Under the pieces are notes generated by a model, which saw only the letters and a program-made list of their open reading frames with translations, searched no databases and was not told the DNA's origin. From PXAP01 sp964520585 (GTDB lineage: Bacteria > Bacteroidota > Bacteroidia > Bacteroidales > PUMT01): 64,000 bases of DNA. Location: contig CAZFOO010000009.1 of assembly GCA_964520585.1 (NCBI GenBank), positions 1 through 64,000 on the forward strand, written 5' to 3'. The translations under genes were made by a program, and so were the position numbers. Positions 17,232 to 25,859 of the stretch are shown here, in pieces (the first letter of the stretch is position 1; every line of letters begins with the position of its first letter).

Positions 17232-18398
17232 TTACCGTGAAATGGGCTGGGAGTAATTGATCACATCTTTGCCGGTTATCTCTTTGTCGCACAGTATGAT
17301 AAGTCTCTCCAGCACATTTCTGAATTCTCTTATGTTACCTGTCCACTCTATATTCTTCAGTTCCTCAATAGCATCATCAGTTATTACTTTTCTTGGCATT
17401 CCGTATTCATCGCAGATCTGATTTATAAAATATTCTGCCAGCAACGGAATATCTTCAAGCCTTTCATTCAGGGAGGGAACATGGATTAATATAACGCTGA
17501 GTCTGTGATAAAGGTCCTCACGGAACCGGCCGGCTTCAATTTCTTCCTTCATGTTTTTGTTGGTAGCGGCTATTATTCTTACATCCACCCTGATATCCTT
17601 GTCACTTCCTACAGGAGAAAGTTTGTTCTCCTGCAGAACCCTTAAAACTTTTGCCTGTGCCGAAAGACTCATATCGCCAATCTCGTCAAGAAAAATAGTG
17701 CCTTTGTCGGCTTGCTCAAATTTTCCTTTTCTCTCCTTGTGAGCTGATGTAAATGCACCTTTCTCATGTCCGAAAAGTTCGCTTTCGATCAGTTCGGATG
17801 GTATAGCTGCACAATTGACTTCGATGAAGGGAAGGGAAGCACGGTTGCTTTTTTCATGCAGCCATCTGGCCACCAGCTCTTTGCCGGTACCGTTCTTCCC
17901 AGTTATCAATACTCTTGCGTCGGTAGGGGCAACACGGTCTATCATCTCTTTTACTTTTTGCATTGCCGGTGATTCACCTACCATCTCATAGGTTTTGCTG
18001 ACTTTTCGCTTGAGAACCTTGGTTTCTGTTATCAGCTGTGATTTATCCAGTGCGTTCCTTATGGTAATAAGAAGCCTGTTGAGGTCAAGGGGTTTTTCTA
18101 TGAAATCGTATGCTCCCTTCTTGATTGCCTCTACAGCCGTGTCTATATTGCCGTGACCGGAGATCATAATAACCGGGATGTCCCGTGCTTCTGACGTAAT
18201 ATTGTCCAGAACTTCAATGCCGTCCATACCCGGCATTTTTATATCAAGAAGGACCACATCATATTGATTTTTCTTATAAAGCTCCAGCCCCTCCATCCCG
18301 TCTGATGCAATATCTATTTTATGTCTTTCGTATTCGAGGACTTCTTTGAGAGTATTCCTTATGCTTTTTTCATCATCAATTACAAGAATGTCGGCCAT
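17232..18398 (-). CDS. Sigma-54-type response regulator lacking a DNA-binding domain
   Basis: A 388-residue NtrC-family protein. The receiver (1-118) is complete, with Asp9/Asp10, phospho-acceptor Asp52 and the Lys of EKPLD. The AAA+ domain (about 140-375) has Walker A GKNGTGKE, Walker B GTIFLDEIGDM and arginine-rich FREDLYHRL. The sigma-54-contact loop reads GAFTSA rather than GAFTGA. It stops after EITGKDVINYSQPISR, so the Fis-type helix-turn-helix found in usual 440-470 residue members is missing. It may act from solution or through a partner. It is in line with ppx upstream (36 nt) and aspA downstream (73 nt); no cognate kinase adjoins. Confidence 0.88.
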   Translation of the reverse strand: MADILVIDDEKSIRNTLKEVLEYERHKIDIASDGMEGLELYKKNQYDVVLLDIKMPGMDGIEVLDNITSEARDIPVIMISGHGNIDTAVEAIKKGAYDFIEKPLDLNRLLITIRNALDKSQLITETKVLKRKVSKTYEMVGESPAMQKVKEMIDRVAPTDARVLITGKNGTGKELVARWLHEKSNRASLPFIEVNCAAIPSELIESELFGHEKGAFTSAHKERKGKFEQADKGTIFLDEIGDMSLSAQAKVLRVLQENKLSPVGSDKDIRVDVRIIAATNKNMKEEIEAGRFREDLYHRLSVILIHVPSLNERLEDIPLLAEYFINQICDEYGMPRKVITDDAIEELKNIEWTGNIREFRNVLERLIILCDKEITGKDVINYSQPISR

Positions 18399-18434
18399 TT
18401 TACAGAATAATTTAGATCAGCAGGATGACTTTTT

Positions 18435-19388
18435 CTACTGCTGCAGTGATTCAATATGTTGTTTCATAATCTCAACAACGGCACCCTCTTTCAATGCGTA
18501 ATCAGATTGTATCAGCAGATCAGTATTTAATCTGCGGGCAATAAAATTAACAAAAATCCCTGCAATAACAATCATCTCAACTCTCATCGGATCCATCCCT
18601 TTCATGGCAGATCTTTCAACGGCTGTCGAATTAATGAGTAAGCTGTACAACCGGGAAAATTCATCAGATGAAAACTCGAAGCTGGGTTTATTTCTGTTAA
18701 TGCCGGCAAGATTTTTTTCATCCAGTGCCATCAGAAGGTTCCTGAATGTGTCGAAGGATCCGGAGGATCCAATTATTGATGCAGGTTTATGGATAATAGA
18801 AGCTTCAAAAAAGCTTCCTAGCGTATGAGAGATGTAATTTTCAATGGCGACTATTTCATCCTGTTCTATTGGATCGGAGGGTTTGAATTTTTCCAGTAAA
18901 CGTGCCATACCCAAAGGGAAACTCTTCTTCCAGTATATTTTATCGTTGTCAGCTATTATCAGTTCGTTGCTTCCTCCCCCTATATCAATTATAAGATTTT
19001 TTTCCCCTTCCATATTCACCACCTGTTTAACTCCGAGGTATATGAGCTCTGCTTCCTTGTCCCCCGATATTACCCTGACCCCAATGTTAAATTTCCTGGA
19101 AACTGCATTTATAAATTCTGTACCGTTAGCTGCAGAACGGATCGCAGATGTTGCAAAAGCATGAACCTCCATTACCCGGTAACTTCCGATAGTTTTCATA
19201 TGATTCCCGATAGCTGACAAGCCACGTTCAAAAGCTTCGGGACTTATCATATTGCTGTTTATGCCTTCTTTCCCGAGCATGACCGGTTCTTTGCTGCTTA
19301 ATATAAATTTAACCTTATTATCAGCAGTTAATTCGGTTATCAGAAGATTAAATGTGTTGGTGCCAAGATCGATGATTGCCGTTCGCAT
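18435..19388 (-). CDS. Ppx/GppA-family exopolyphosphatase/pppGpp phosphatase
   Basis: A 317-residue single-module member of the actin-like Ppx/GppA family. The N-terminal phosphate-1 motif is IDLGTNTFNLLI, followed by ATSAIRSAANG, SGDKEAELIYLG and the phosphate-2 motif LIIDIGGGSNELI; GSSGSFDTF and RVEMIVIAGI complete the core. It hydrolyses polyphosphate or pppGpp in the cytosol. The short length, without the C-terminal HD domain of enterobacterial Ppx, is usual in Bacteroidota. ATG 19388 directly before the conserved RTAIIDLG is chosen; an ATG-less extension to 19433 is less likely. Confidence 0.9.
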   Translation of the reverse strand: MRTAIIDLGTNTFNLLITELTADNKVKFILSSKEPVMLGKEGINSNMISPEAFERGLSAIGNHMKTIGSYRVMEVHAFATSAIRSAANGTEFINAVSRKFNIGVRVISGDKEAELIYLGVKQVVNMEGEKNLIIDIGGGSNELIIADNDKIYWKKSFPLGMARLLEKFKPSDPIEQDEIVAIENYISHTLGSFFEASIIHKPASIIGSSGSFDTFRNLLMALDEKNLAGINRNKPSFEFSSDEFSRLYSLLINSTAVERSAMKGMDPMRVEMIVIAGIFVNFIARRLNTDLLIQSDYALKEGAVVEIMKQHIESLQQ

Positions 19389-19441
19389 TTTTTTTATAAA
19401 TGTAATAAGACCTTTAGAGATGGAGCATTGCATTTATTAAC

Positions 19442-19474
19442 AAAAAACCGGCACTATAGTTCATAAGTGCCGGT
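19442..19474 (-). terminator. Intrinsic terminator after the ABC transporter operon
   Basis: A perfect 9-bp stem, ACCGGCACT with AGTGCCGGT (19447-19474), is followed on the minus strand by six T residues. It closes the minus-strand ABC transporter genes and separates them from ppx. Confidence 0.85.
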
Positions 19475-19497
19475 AGAGTAACAGGTTAAGGTTGTTA

Positions 19498-20847
19498 TTA
19501 ACTTTTATATCTGAGCCATTTCCACAACTCACGGTAATTAACCTTTTTCCCGTACATAAGTATACCGGTGCGGTAAATCTTGCCGGCAAGCCATGTGGTA
19601 AATATAAAGGCCGCAATAAGTAATCCCGCTGAAAGTGCAACTTCCCAAAGAGGTACTCCGAACGGAATACGTGCCATCATTATCACAGGAGAAGTGAAAG
19701 GTATTACCGAAAACCAGAATGCTATAGCTCCGTCCGGATTCATTATTGCATTCATCATAACGATGATAGATATTATCAGGGGTACGGTAATGGGCAGCAT
19801 AAACTGCTGTGTATCCGTTTCACTGTCAACTGCAGAACCGATGGAGGCAAAAAGTGATGCGTAAAGCAAGTACCCTCCAAGAAAATAGAAGAGAAATGCG
19901 CCTAACATTATTCCGAAGTTAATGGCGCCCAGAGAAGAGAATATTTCTCTGAATTTTTCGGTATTTCCCTCTTCAATTGGCTGGGATTGTTGGAGTGTGC
20001 CAGAAGAGAACATATCTTCCACAACAATATTCTCTGAAGATGGTGTCATAAGATCGGGGAATAAAAACTGCTGGGTAACAGTTATTATTGTAAAACTCAA
20101 TATGACCCATAAAAGGAACTGGGTAAGTCCAACAAGCCCTATCCCGACTATCTTACCAAGCATTAACTGAAAAGGTCTGACCGATGATACAATTATCTCA
20201 ACAACACGGGAGGACTTCTCTTCAATTACTCCTCTCATGACCTGTGCTCCGAAAATAAAGATAAAGAAATATATCAGGAACCCCCCGAGGTACCCTACGA
20301 TCATTGCCACCTCAGAATGGCTTTCTTTTTCTCCTCCGTCATCCTGCCATACAATGGTGCGTATATTGACACTGGTTTTGATGGAAGCCAGTATTTCATC
20401 CAGATTATTAATGTCATAGGCAGCAAGTTTTTGCCTTTCAAGTTCTTTTTCGATTGCATTGGCTATATGCATTCTTATGTTCATGCCGGGCTGCCTGTCC
20501 GACATCAGCTGGATAGCAGAAGGTGTCGATGTTACGATGTGTGCTATGTATAATACTGCATAATAGTCGGTTTCATGAAAGGATTCCCTTATCTCTTTAA
20601 CGCTGGTATTTTCAAGATATTCGAATTTCAGGTATTCGGTTTCGGGTATTTCATTTATGAATAATTTTGAGCTGTCAATCACCGCAACAACCCGTACTTC
20701 ATTGTCCTCTACCGAGGCCAGCCATGCTGGTCCGATTGCTATTGCAGCAAAAAGCAGGGGGCCCAGCAGAGTCATTATTATAAACGATTTCTTTTTTATT
20801 CTTGAAAAGAACTCCCTGCCAATAATCAATGAACTTTTACTTTGCAT
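19498..20847 (-). CDS. ABC transporter permease (ABC-2 type, NatB-like)
   Basis: A 449-residue integral membrane protein. One membrane helix near residues 22-45 is followed by a large extracytoplasmic domain (about 50-180), then five or more helices (from about 183 to 435), the layout of ABC-2 permeases such as NatB and DrrB. The segment GVIEEKSSRVVEIIVSSVRPFQLMLGKIVG is the family's cytoplasmic coupling motif region. It pairs with the ATPase encoded 14 nt upstream. Probable export of sodium, drugs or lipids; the substrate cannot be named from sequence. Confidence 0.87.
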   Translation of the reverse strand: MQSKSSLIIGREFFSRIKKKSFIIMTLLGPLLFAAIAIGPAWLASVEDNEVRVVAVIDSSKLFINEIPETEYLKFEYLENTSVKEIRESFHETDYYAVLYIAHIVTSTPSAIQLMSDRQPGMNIRMHIANAIEKELERQKLAAYDINNLDEILASIKTSVNIRTIVWQDDGGEKESHSEVAMIVGYLGGFLIYFFIFIFGAQVMRGVIEEKSSRVVEIIVSSVRPFQLMLGKIVGIGLVGLTQFLLWVILSFTIITVTQQFLFPDLMTPSSENIVVEDMFSSGTLQQSQPIEEGNTEKFREIFSSLGAINFGIMLGAFLFYFLGGYLLYASLFASIGSAVDSETDTQQFMLPITVPLIISIIVMMNAIMNPDGAIAFWFSVIPFTSPVIMMARIPFGVPLWEVALSAGLLIAAFIFTTWLAGKIYRTGILMYGKKVNYRELWKWLRYKS

Positions 20848-20861
20848 TTTATAAAGGATTT

Positions 20862-21800
20862 TTACAGGCTTTGATCAGCCGGGACTTTTTGTTGATTCAC
20901 CATATCAATAAATATATCATTCATACCCGGTATCTCCTCGGTAAATGAGGTTATATGAAAATGGGGCAGGAGCATATTAAGAAGCACATTATCGGTGCTC
21001 TGGCTGTGAATTTTTATGCGGGCGGTATGGCCAGCCGGTGTTCTTTGCAGATCTAGTACTTCGTAATCGGGGCTAAGTATACCATCCAGTTTTTCCGGGT
21101 CTCCCTGAAATCCAATGCGGTAAATATCAAGCTTGAACTGTTGCCTTATTTTGTTTACCTCGCCGCTGATGATTGCTTCTGAATTATTGATAAGTGTTAT
21201 GTGGTCACAAAGTTCCTCCACCGAAGACATATTGTGGGTGGAAAAGATTATTGTAGCACCCCTGTCCCTGAGCCCGGTTATCTCATTTTTCAGCATTTTC
21301 GTGTTTATGGGGTCAAATCCGCTGAACGGCTCATCAAAAATAAGCAGTTCCGGCTCATGCAGTATAGTGATAATAAATTGGACCTTTTGCTGCATTCCCT
21401 TGGAAAGCTCCTCTACTTTTTTATTCCACCAGGATTGTATTTCAAATTTTTCAAACCAGTATTTAAGACGTTTTAAGGCTGTCTTTTTGTCCAGACCTTT
21501 TAACCGGCCAAAATAAAGTGCCTGTTCCCCGACTTTCATTTTTTTATACAGGCCTCTTTCTTCGGGCATGTAACCGATACTGTGAATATCATCGGATCTT
21601 AAACGGCGTCCCCTGAAATAGAGTTCTCCGGTATCGGGAGCTGTTATCTGGTTTATTATCCGTATCAGGGTTGTTTTGCCGGCACCATTTGGCCCAAGTA
21701 GCCCGTATATACTTTTATGGGGTACGTTAATATCAACATTACTGAGAGCTTTGTGATTAATAAAGCTTTTGGTAATGTTTCTGGCTGTAAATAATTCCAT
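20862..21800 (-). CDS. ABC transporter ATP-binding protein (NatA-like)
   Basis: A single ABC ATPase domain with Walker A GPNGAGKTT, the signature in ELSKGMQQKVQF, Walker B LLIFDEPFSGFDP and the H-loop FSTHNM, followed by a C-terminal extension of about 80 residues as in DrrA/NatA exporters. It energises the permease encoded 14 nt downstream. ATG 21800 (MELFTARNITKSF) fits the family better than the in-frame codon at 21842. The dnaJ gene ends 59 nt upstream on the same strand, so read-through from the grpE-dnaJ unit is possible. Confidence 0.9.
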   Translation of the reverse strand: MELFTARNITKSFINHKALSNVDINVPHKSIYGLLGPNGAGKTTLIRIINQITAPDTGELYFRGRRLRSDDIHSIGYMPEERGLYKKMKVGEQALYFGRLKGLDKKTALKRLKYWFEKFEIQSWWNKKVEELSKGMQQKVQFIITILHEPELLIFDEPFSGFDPINTKMLKNEITGLRDRGATIIFSTHNMSSVEELCDHITLINNSEAIISGEVNKIRQQFKLDIYRIGFQGDPEKLDGILSPDYEVLDLQRTPAGHTARIKIHSQSTDNVLLNMLLPHFHITSFTEEIPGMNDIFIDMVNQQKVPADQSL

Positions 21801-21859
21801 TTGATATTTTTTGTTATTAACCGTCGGAGCATTGAAGACCAAATTACAAAATAATCCGG

Positions 21860-23005
21860 TTATTCAAAATAACTTTTCATCCTTTCAAAGAAACTTTTAT
21901 CCTCTTTGCTGGGCTTAGGTTCAAAGTTTTCGGAATTCCTGAATTTTTCCAGTATGCCGGCTTCTTCTTTTGAAAGGTTTTTTGGCGTCCATACATGGAT
22001 ATTTACCAGCAGGTCTCCGTTTCCATATCCATTGAGCTCCGGCAATCCTTTACCCCGGAGACGCAGTATTTTACCGGGCTGTGTGCCTGGTTCAATTTTT
22101 ATTTTTACTTTTCCCTGGATGGTAGGTACCTCTACCGGTACACCAAGGGCAGCATCGGGAAAGCTCAGGTAGAGGTAATAGATGAGATCATTACCATCCC
22201 TTTTCAACTCGGGATGTTTTTCTTCTTCGATAACTACGAGCAAGTCGCCGTTAATACCACCTCTTCTCGCAGCATTTCCTTTGCCGGCAACCGACATTTG
22301 CATTCCTTCTGTGACGCCTGCCGGGATATTGAGGGTAACTACTTCGGTTTCTTTTACAATACCTTCACCGTAGCAGGAATCACATTTACTGGTTATTGTT
22401 TTACCTTCGCCTCCGCAGGCCGGGCAGGTTGATGTGGTCTGCATTTGACCCAGGAAGGTATTCGAAACTCTTGTTACCTGCCCTGTACCGTGGCAGGTGG
22501 AACAATCACTGAAAGCAGTTCCGTTTTTTGCCCCTGTTCCGTCACAAGTTTTGCATGCAACATATTTGCTCACCCTTATCTTCTTTTCTGCTCCATTGGC
22601 AATATCTTTCAGGGTAAGTTTAACCTTTACCCTCAGATTGGACCCTTTATTCACTCTGCGTCCCCTGCCACCACCGGAAAAACCTCCGAAGCCGCCGAAA
22701 CCTCCTCCGAAAATATCACCAAAGTGGCTGAATATATCCTCAACTGTCATTCCTCCCCCGCCGAAGCCTCCTGCTGCTCCTTCGACACCGGCATGCCCGT
22801 ATTGGTCGTAACGTGCTCTTTTTTGTTCGTTGCCAAGAACTTCATAAGCTTCTGCAGCTTCCTTGAACTTTTCTTCAGCAGAAGGGTCGCCCGGATTCTT
22901 GTCCGGGTGATAGCGGAGTGCTTTCTTCCTGTAAGCCGATTTGATTTCAGCCTGTGTTACATCCCTCTTTAAATCAAGTATTTCGTAATAATCTCTCTTC
23001 GCCAT
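21860..23005 (-). CDS. dnaJ: Chaperone DnaJ
   Basis: A full-length type I J-protein of 381 residues. The J domain (1-70) has the HPD tripeptide in YHPDKNPGD, then a Gly/Phe-rich linker (75-120), the zinc-finger domain with four CxxCxGxG repeats (CKTCDGTG, CSTCHGTG, CPACGGEG, CDSCYGEG) at about 150-220, and the C-terminal substrate domain (VEVPTIQGKVKIKIEPGTQPG). It delivers unfolded proteins to DnaK and stimulates its ATPase. grpE lies 38 nt upstream on the same strand; dnaK is not in the window. Confidence 0.97.
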   Translation of the reverse strand: MAKRDYYEILDLKRDVTQAEIKSAYRKKALRYHPDKNPGDPSAEEKFKEAAEAYEVLGNEQKRARYDQYGHAGVEGAAGGFGGGGMTVEDIFSHFGDIFGGGFGGFGGFSGGGRGRRVNKGSNLRVKVKLTLKDIANGAEKKIRVSKYVACKTCDGTGAKNGTAFSDCSTCHGTGQVTRVSNTFLGQMQTTSTCPACGGEGKTITSKCDSCYGEGIVKETEVVTLNIPAGVTEGMQMSVAGKGNAARRGGINGDLLVVIEEEKHPELKRDGNDLIYYLYLSFPDAALGVPVEVPTIQGKVKIKIEPGTQPGKILRLRGKGLPELNGYGNGDLLVNIHVWTPKNLSKEEAGILEKFRNSENFEPKPSKEDKSFFERMKSYFE

Positions 23006-23043
23006 TACTGGTTATCTCTTTAATGATCTTAAAATTATTTCTT

Positions 23044-23676
23044 CTATTCTCCCACAACTACTTTAGCGTATCTGATTACTGTATCATTCATCAGGTAGCC
23101 TTTTTCAATCACATCCACTATTTTCCCCTTATCCTTCTCAGTGGGAGCCGGAATCTTGGTCACTGCCTCATGAAGATCTGTATCAAATTCTGCTCCTGTT
23201 GCCTTAATCTCCTTAACTCCCTTCCGGGAGAGGAAATCCTTGAATTTTCCATAGATGAGCTCAATTCCTTTTTTCATGGCATCAATGTCAGTGACATTAT
23301 CCATGGCATCAACGGCACGGTCCAAATCATCGACTACCGGCAGCAGTCCTGTAATAATGTCGGCTCCTGCCATTTTGGTGAGATCTGCTTTTTCCCTTAA
23401 GGTACGTTTCCTGTAATTATCATATTCGGCTGCAAGTCTGAGATACCTGTTCTCCTGCTCTCTGACTTTTTCTTCAAGAATCAAAAGCGGATTCTCCTCT
23501 TCCTGTTCAAATCCGGTTTCCTGTTCAAATCCCGGATTTGTTTCCTGATCCGGATTTGTTTCCTGATCCGGATTTGCTTCAGATTGGTTGCCCGCTTCTT
23601 CAGGCCTGTTATCAAGGGACTCTTCTTTTATCTTTTCAGCATGTTTTTTTGAGTCGTCTTTTCTTTTTTTTACCAT
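23044..23676 (-). CDS. grpE: Nucleotide exchange factor GrpE
   Basis: A 210-residue GrpE. The first 70 residues are a charged, low-complexity tail with hexapeptide repeats (NPDQET twice, then variants). A long coiled coil (EEKVREQENRYLRLAAEYDNYRKR region, about 70-110) and the beta domain with GVKEI and the C-terminal block DTVIRYAKVVVGE follow. It releases ADP from DnaK. It is upstream of dnaJ with 38 nt between. The upstream 150 nt contain several palindromic elements that may govern heat-shock expression. Confidence 0.95.
   Translation of the reverse strand: MVKKRKDDSKKHAEKIKEESLDNRPEEAGNQSEANPDQETNPDQETNPGFEQETGFEQEEENPLLILEEKVREQENRYLRLAAEYDNYRKRTLREKADLTKMAGADIITGLLPVVDDLDRAVDAMDNVTDIDAMKKGIELIYGKFKDFLSRKGVKEIKATGAEFDTDLHEAVTKIPAPTEKDKGKIVDVIEKGYLMNDTVIRYAKVVVGE
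23501..23576 (-). repeat. In-frame tandem repeats within grpE
   Basis: Two perfect adjacent 18-nt copies (23541-23558, 23559-23576; six codons each) are followed by two near-copies of a related 16-18 nt unit (23501-23516, 23519-23535). They encode the acidic N-terminal repeats of GrpE and are likely to vary in copy number. Confidence 0.85.
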
Positions 23677-23722
23677 ATTTAAAAATGTTGTTAAATGTTT
23701 AAGATAACGGGTTTATGTCCCG

Positions 23723-23786
23723 GACAAATACCGGACCAGAATGCTCCGGGCGACATTTTGGCATAATATGATATGCCGGGACATTT
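23723..23786. promoter_or_regulatory. Palindromic elements upstream of grpE
   Basis: GGCATA and TATGCC face each other across ATATGA at 23760-23777, flanked by direct copies of GACATTTT. CCCGGA/TCCGGG pairs occur at about 23719-23750. On the minus strand TGGTCC-N5-TTGT (23738-23723) resembles a sigma-54 -24/-12 site but lacks the GC at -12. The function is not established. Confidence 0.35.
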
Positions 23787-23826
23787 TTGAAGTTAATATT
23801 CCGGTAAATCTGCCAGATTGTCCCAA

Positions 23827-24402
23827 TTAATCAAGATGCTCGTAAAGGGCTTCCATAATAAGATCTCCACTGAGATTCTTCGCTATAATTACGCCGTCAC
23901 CATCAATAAGGAAACTTGCAGGAATGCTCCTTACCTGGTACATTGCAGCGGGGACGGAATTCCAGCCCTCAAGGTCACTGACGTGATTATCCCAGTCCAG
24001 CTGGTCATCTTTTATGCCGCTGAGCCAGGCTTCCCTGGATTTATCAAGTGATACTGAATAGAAGGTGAAGCCGCTGCCGTTAACAAATTCCCTGTCCCTG
24101 AACTGAAGCCAGGCTGCTACTTTTGAGGGATTGCCCCTGCGGCATGGGCCGCACCATGAGGCCCAGAAGTCTATCATGACCATGCTGCCTCTTAATGAGG
24201 ATAAGGAGATCCGTTCACCGTCGGGGGATTCAAATTCCAGTTGTGGTGCCGTATCTCCCAAATCAATTCCTATCTTGCCTGTAGGTTTTACCGCTGTTTC
24301 CATTACAGGGGAAGCGGACTCTCCTGGACGCAGATTACTGTATATCAGAAACACTAAAAGCAGAGCAAGTACTGCTCCGCCGGCTATTTTTAAAGATCTC
24401 AT
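23827..24402 (-). CDS. TlpA-like membrane-anchored thiol-disulfide oxidoreductase
   Basis: A 191-residue thioredoxin-fold protein with an N-terminal membrane anchor (about 7-22), so the domain lies outside the cytoplasm. The redox motif is WCGPC with Cys84 and Cys87 in MIDFWASWCGPCRRG. The cis-proline region is SIPASFLIDGDGVIIA. It resembles TlpA/ResA proteins that reduce or shuffle disulfides, for instance in cytochrome maturation; the partner is unknown. It lies 150 nt upstream of grpE on the same strand and has its own -7 box at 24432-24439. Confidence 0.88.
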   Translation of the reverse strand: MRSLKIAGGAVLALLLVFLIYSNLRPGESASPVMETAVKPTGKIGIDLGDTAPQLEFESPDGERISLSSLRGSMVMIDFWASWCGPCRRGNPSKVAAWLQFRDREFVNGSGFTFYSVSLDKSREAWLSGIKDDQLDWDNHVSDLEGWNSVPAAMYQVRSIPASFLIDGDGVIIAKNLSGDLIMEALYEHLD

Positions 24403-24431
24403 CTTTAGGATTTATTTTTTTTAATAATCTG

Positions 24432-24439
24432 CAAAGATA
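24432..24439 (-). promoter_or_regulatory. Putative -7 box for the TlpA-like gene
   Basis: The minus strand reads TATCTTTG followed by CAG, an exact TAnnTTTG match, about 30 nt before the start codon. The -33 element is not evident. Confidence 0.45.
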
Positions 24440-24456
24440 AACATAAATTATTAAAG

Positions 24457-25764
24457 TCAGGGAAGTCTCTTTATCCTTGCGCCAATTTCATTTAACCGGT
24501 CATCAATTCTCTGGTAGCCCCTGTCTATTTGTTCGATATTATTTATTATGCTGGTTCCCTCGGCAGACATTGCTGCAATCAGCAGGGCCACACCCGCCCT
24601 GATATCCGGAGAGACCATGTTCATGCCTCTTAACCGGAATTGTTTATTGAGTCCGATTACTGTAGCCCTGTGGGGATCGCATAGAATTATCTGAGCTCCC
24701 ATATCCATGAGTTTATCTACAAAGAAGAGCCTGCTTTCAAACATTTTCTGGTGGATGAGAACACTGCCTTTGGCCTGGGTTGCAACAACAAGGAACACGC
24801 TTAGCAGATCGGGTGTCAGGCCCGGCCATATAGCATCGGCAATTGTCATTATTGAACCATCAATGTAAGTTTCAATTTCGTATGATGACTGGGCAGGAAT
24901 GTAAATGTCATCTTCCCGGCGTTCAAGCTTAATGCCAAGGCGTCTGAAAGCATCGGGTATTATTCCGAGATTATCATAAGAGACATTTTTAATGGTTATT
25001 TCCGATTCGGTCATCGCTGCCATTCCTATAAAACTGCCTATTTCGATCATGTCTGGAAGAATCCGGTGTTCCGTGCCACCTAAATATCCAACACCTTCAA
25101 TTGTCAGCAGGTTGGATCCGACACCGCTGATTTTAGCACCCATCCTGTTGAGCATTTTGCAAAGCTGTTGAAGGTAAGGCTCACATGCAGCATTATAAAT
25201 AGTTGTTGTTCCTTTAGCCATTGCTGCTGCCATAACTATATTTGCCGTGCCGGTAACGGAAGCTTCGTCCATCAGCATGTATGACCCTTTGAGATTGCTT
25301 CCTTCTACACGGTAAAAATCATTTTTCTGGTCATATTCAAACTTTGCCCCCAGCTTCATGAAGCCGATAAAATGAGTATCAAGCCTTCGGCGCCCTATTT
25401 TATCTCCGCCGGGTTTAGGCATATATGCCAGTCCGAAGCGCGCAAGCAGGGGACCGATGATCATTACTGAACCTCTTAATCCCGATGCCCTTGTCCTGAA
25501 ATCATCAGTCAACAGATATTCTGGATCAACCTTATCGGCTGTAAACTCATATTTTCCGGATCCCTGCTTATCAACATTTACCCCCAGGTGCTGGAGAAGT
25601 TCTATGAGCCTGATGACATCAAGTATCTCAGGGATATTGCGGACAGTAACCTTCTCCGGCGTGATAAGACATGCGGAAATTATTTGCAGTGCCTCGTTCT
25701 TGGCACCCTGGGCTGTTAGTTCCCCTTTAAGGGAGTATCCTCCCTGGATCTCAAATGAAGCCAT
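24457..25764 (-). CDS. murA: UDP-N-acetylglucosamine 1-carboxyvinyltransferase MurA
   Basis: MurA adds enolpyruvate from PEP to UDP-GlcNAc, the first committed step of peptidoglycan synthesis. The 435-residue protein has the family opening SLKGELTAQGAKNEAL (with Lys22-Asn23), the loop LRGSVMIIGPLLARFG, and GRRRLDTHF. The catalytic-loop position occupied by Cys115 in E. coli is Asp121 here (PGGDKIG; codon GAT, minus strand 25404-25402). Cys-to-Asp at this site keeps activity but blocks alkylation by fosfomycin in other bacteria. It lies 54 nt upstream of the TlpA-like gene on the same strand. Confidence 0.96.
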   Translation of the reverse strand: MASFEIQGGYSLKGELTAQGAKNEALQIISACLITPEKVTVRNIPEILDVIRLIELLQHLGVNVDKQGSGKYEFTADKVDPEYLLTDDFRTRASGLRGSVMIIGPLLARFGLAYMPKPGGDKIGRRRLDTHFIGFMKLGAKFEYDQKNDFYRVEGSNLKGSYMLMDEASVTGTANIVMAAAMAKGTTTIYNAACEPYLQQLCKMLNRMGAKISGVGSNLLTIEGVGYLGGTEHRILPDMIEIGSFIGMAAMTESEITIKNVSYDNLGIIPDAFRRLGIKLERREDDIYIPAQSSYEIETYIDGSIMTIADAIWPGLTPDLLSVFLVVATQAKGSVLIHQKMFESRLFFVDKLMDMGAQIILCDPHRATVIGLNKQFRLRGMNMVSPDIRAGVALLIAAMSAEGTSIINNIEQIDRGYQRIDDRLNEIGARIKRLP

Positions 25765-25859
25765 ATTAAAATGAAATTTTGGTTTAGCTGAAGTATTTAG
25801 AATGCTTATTACCGGCTTTGATGAGAATTGTCATTTTACCAAGGGAAAGTCGTAAGGTT

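Noticed and set aside
22445..22972. A 175-codon plus-strand frame opposite dnaJ.
   Set aside because: Mirror of the Gly/Cys-rich DnaJ coding sequence; no family features.
23723..23738. Sigma-54-like promoter TGGTCC-N5-TTGT upstream of grpE.
   Set aside because: The invariant GC at -12 is missing; kept only as part of the palindromic region.
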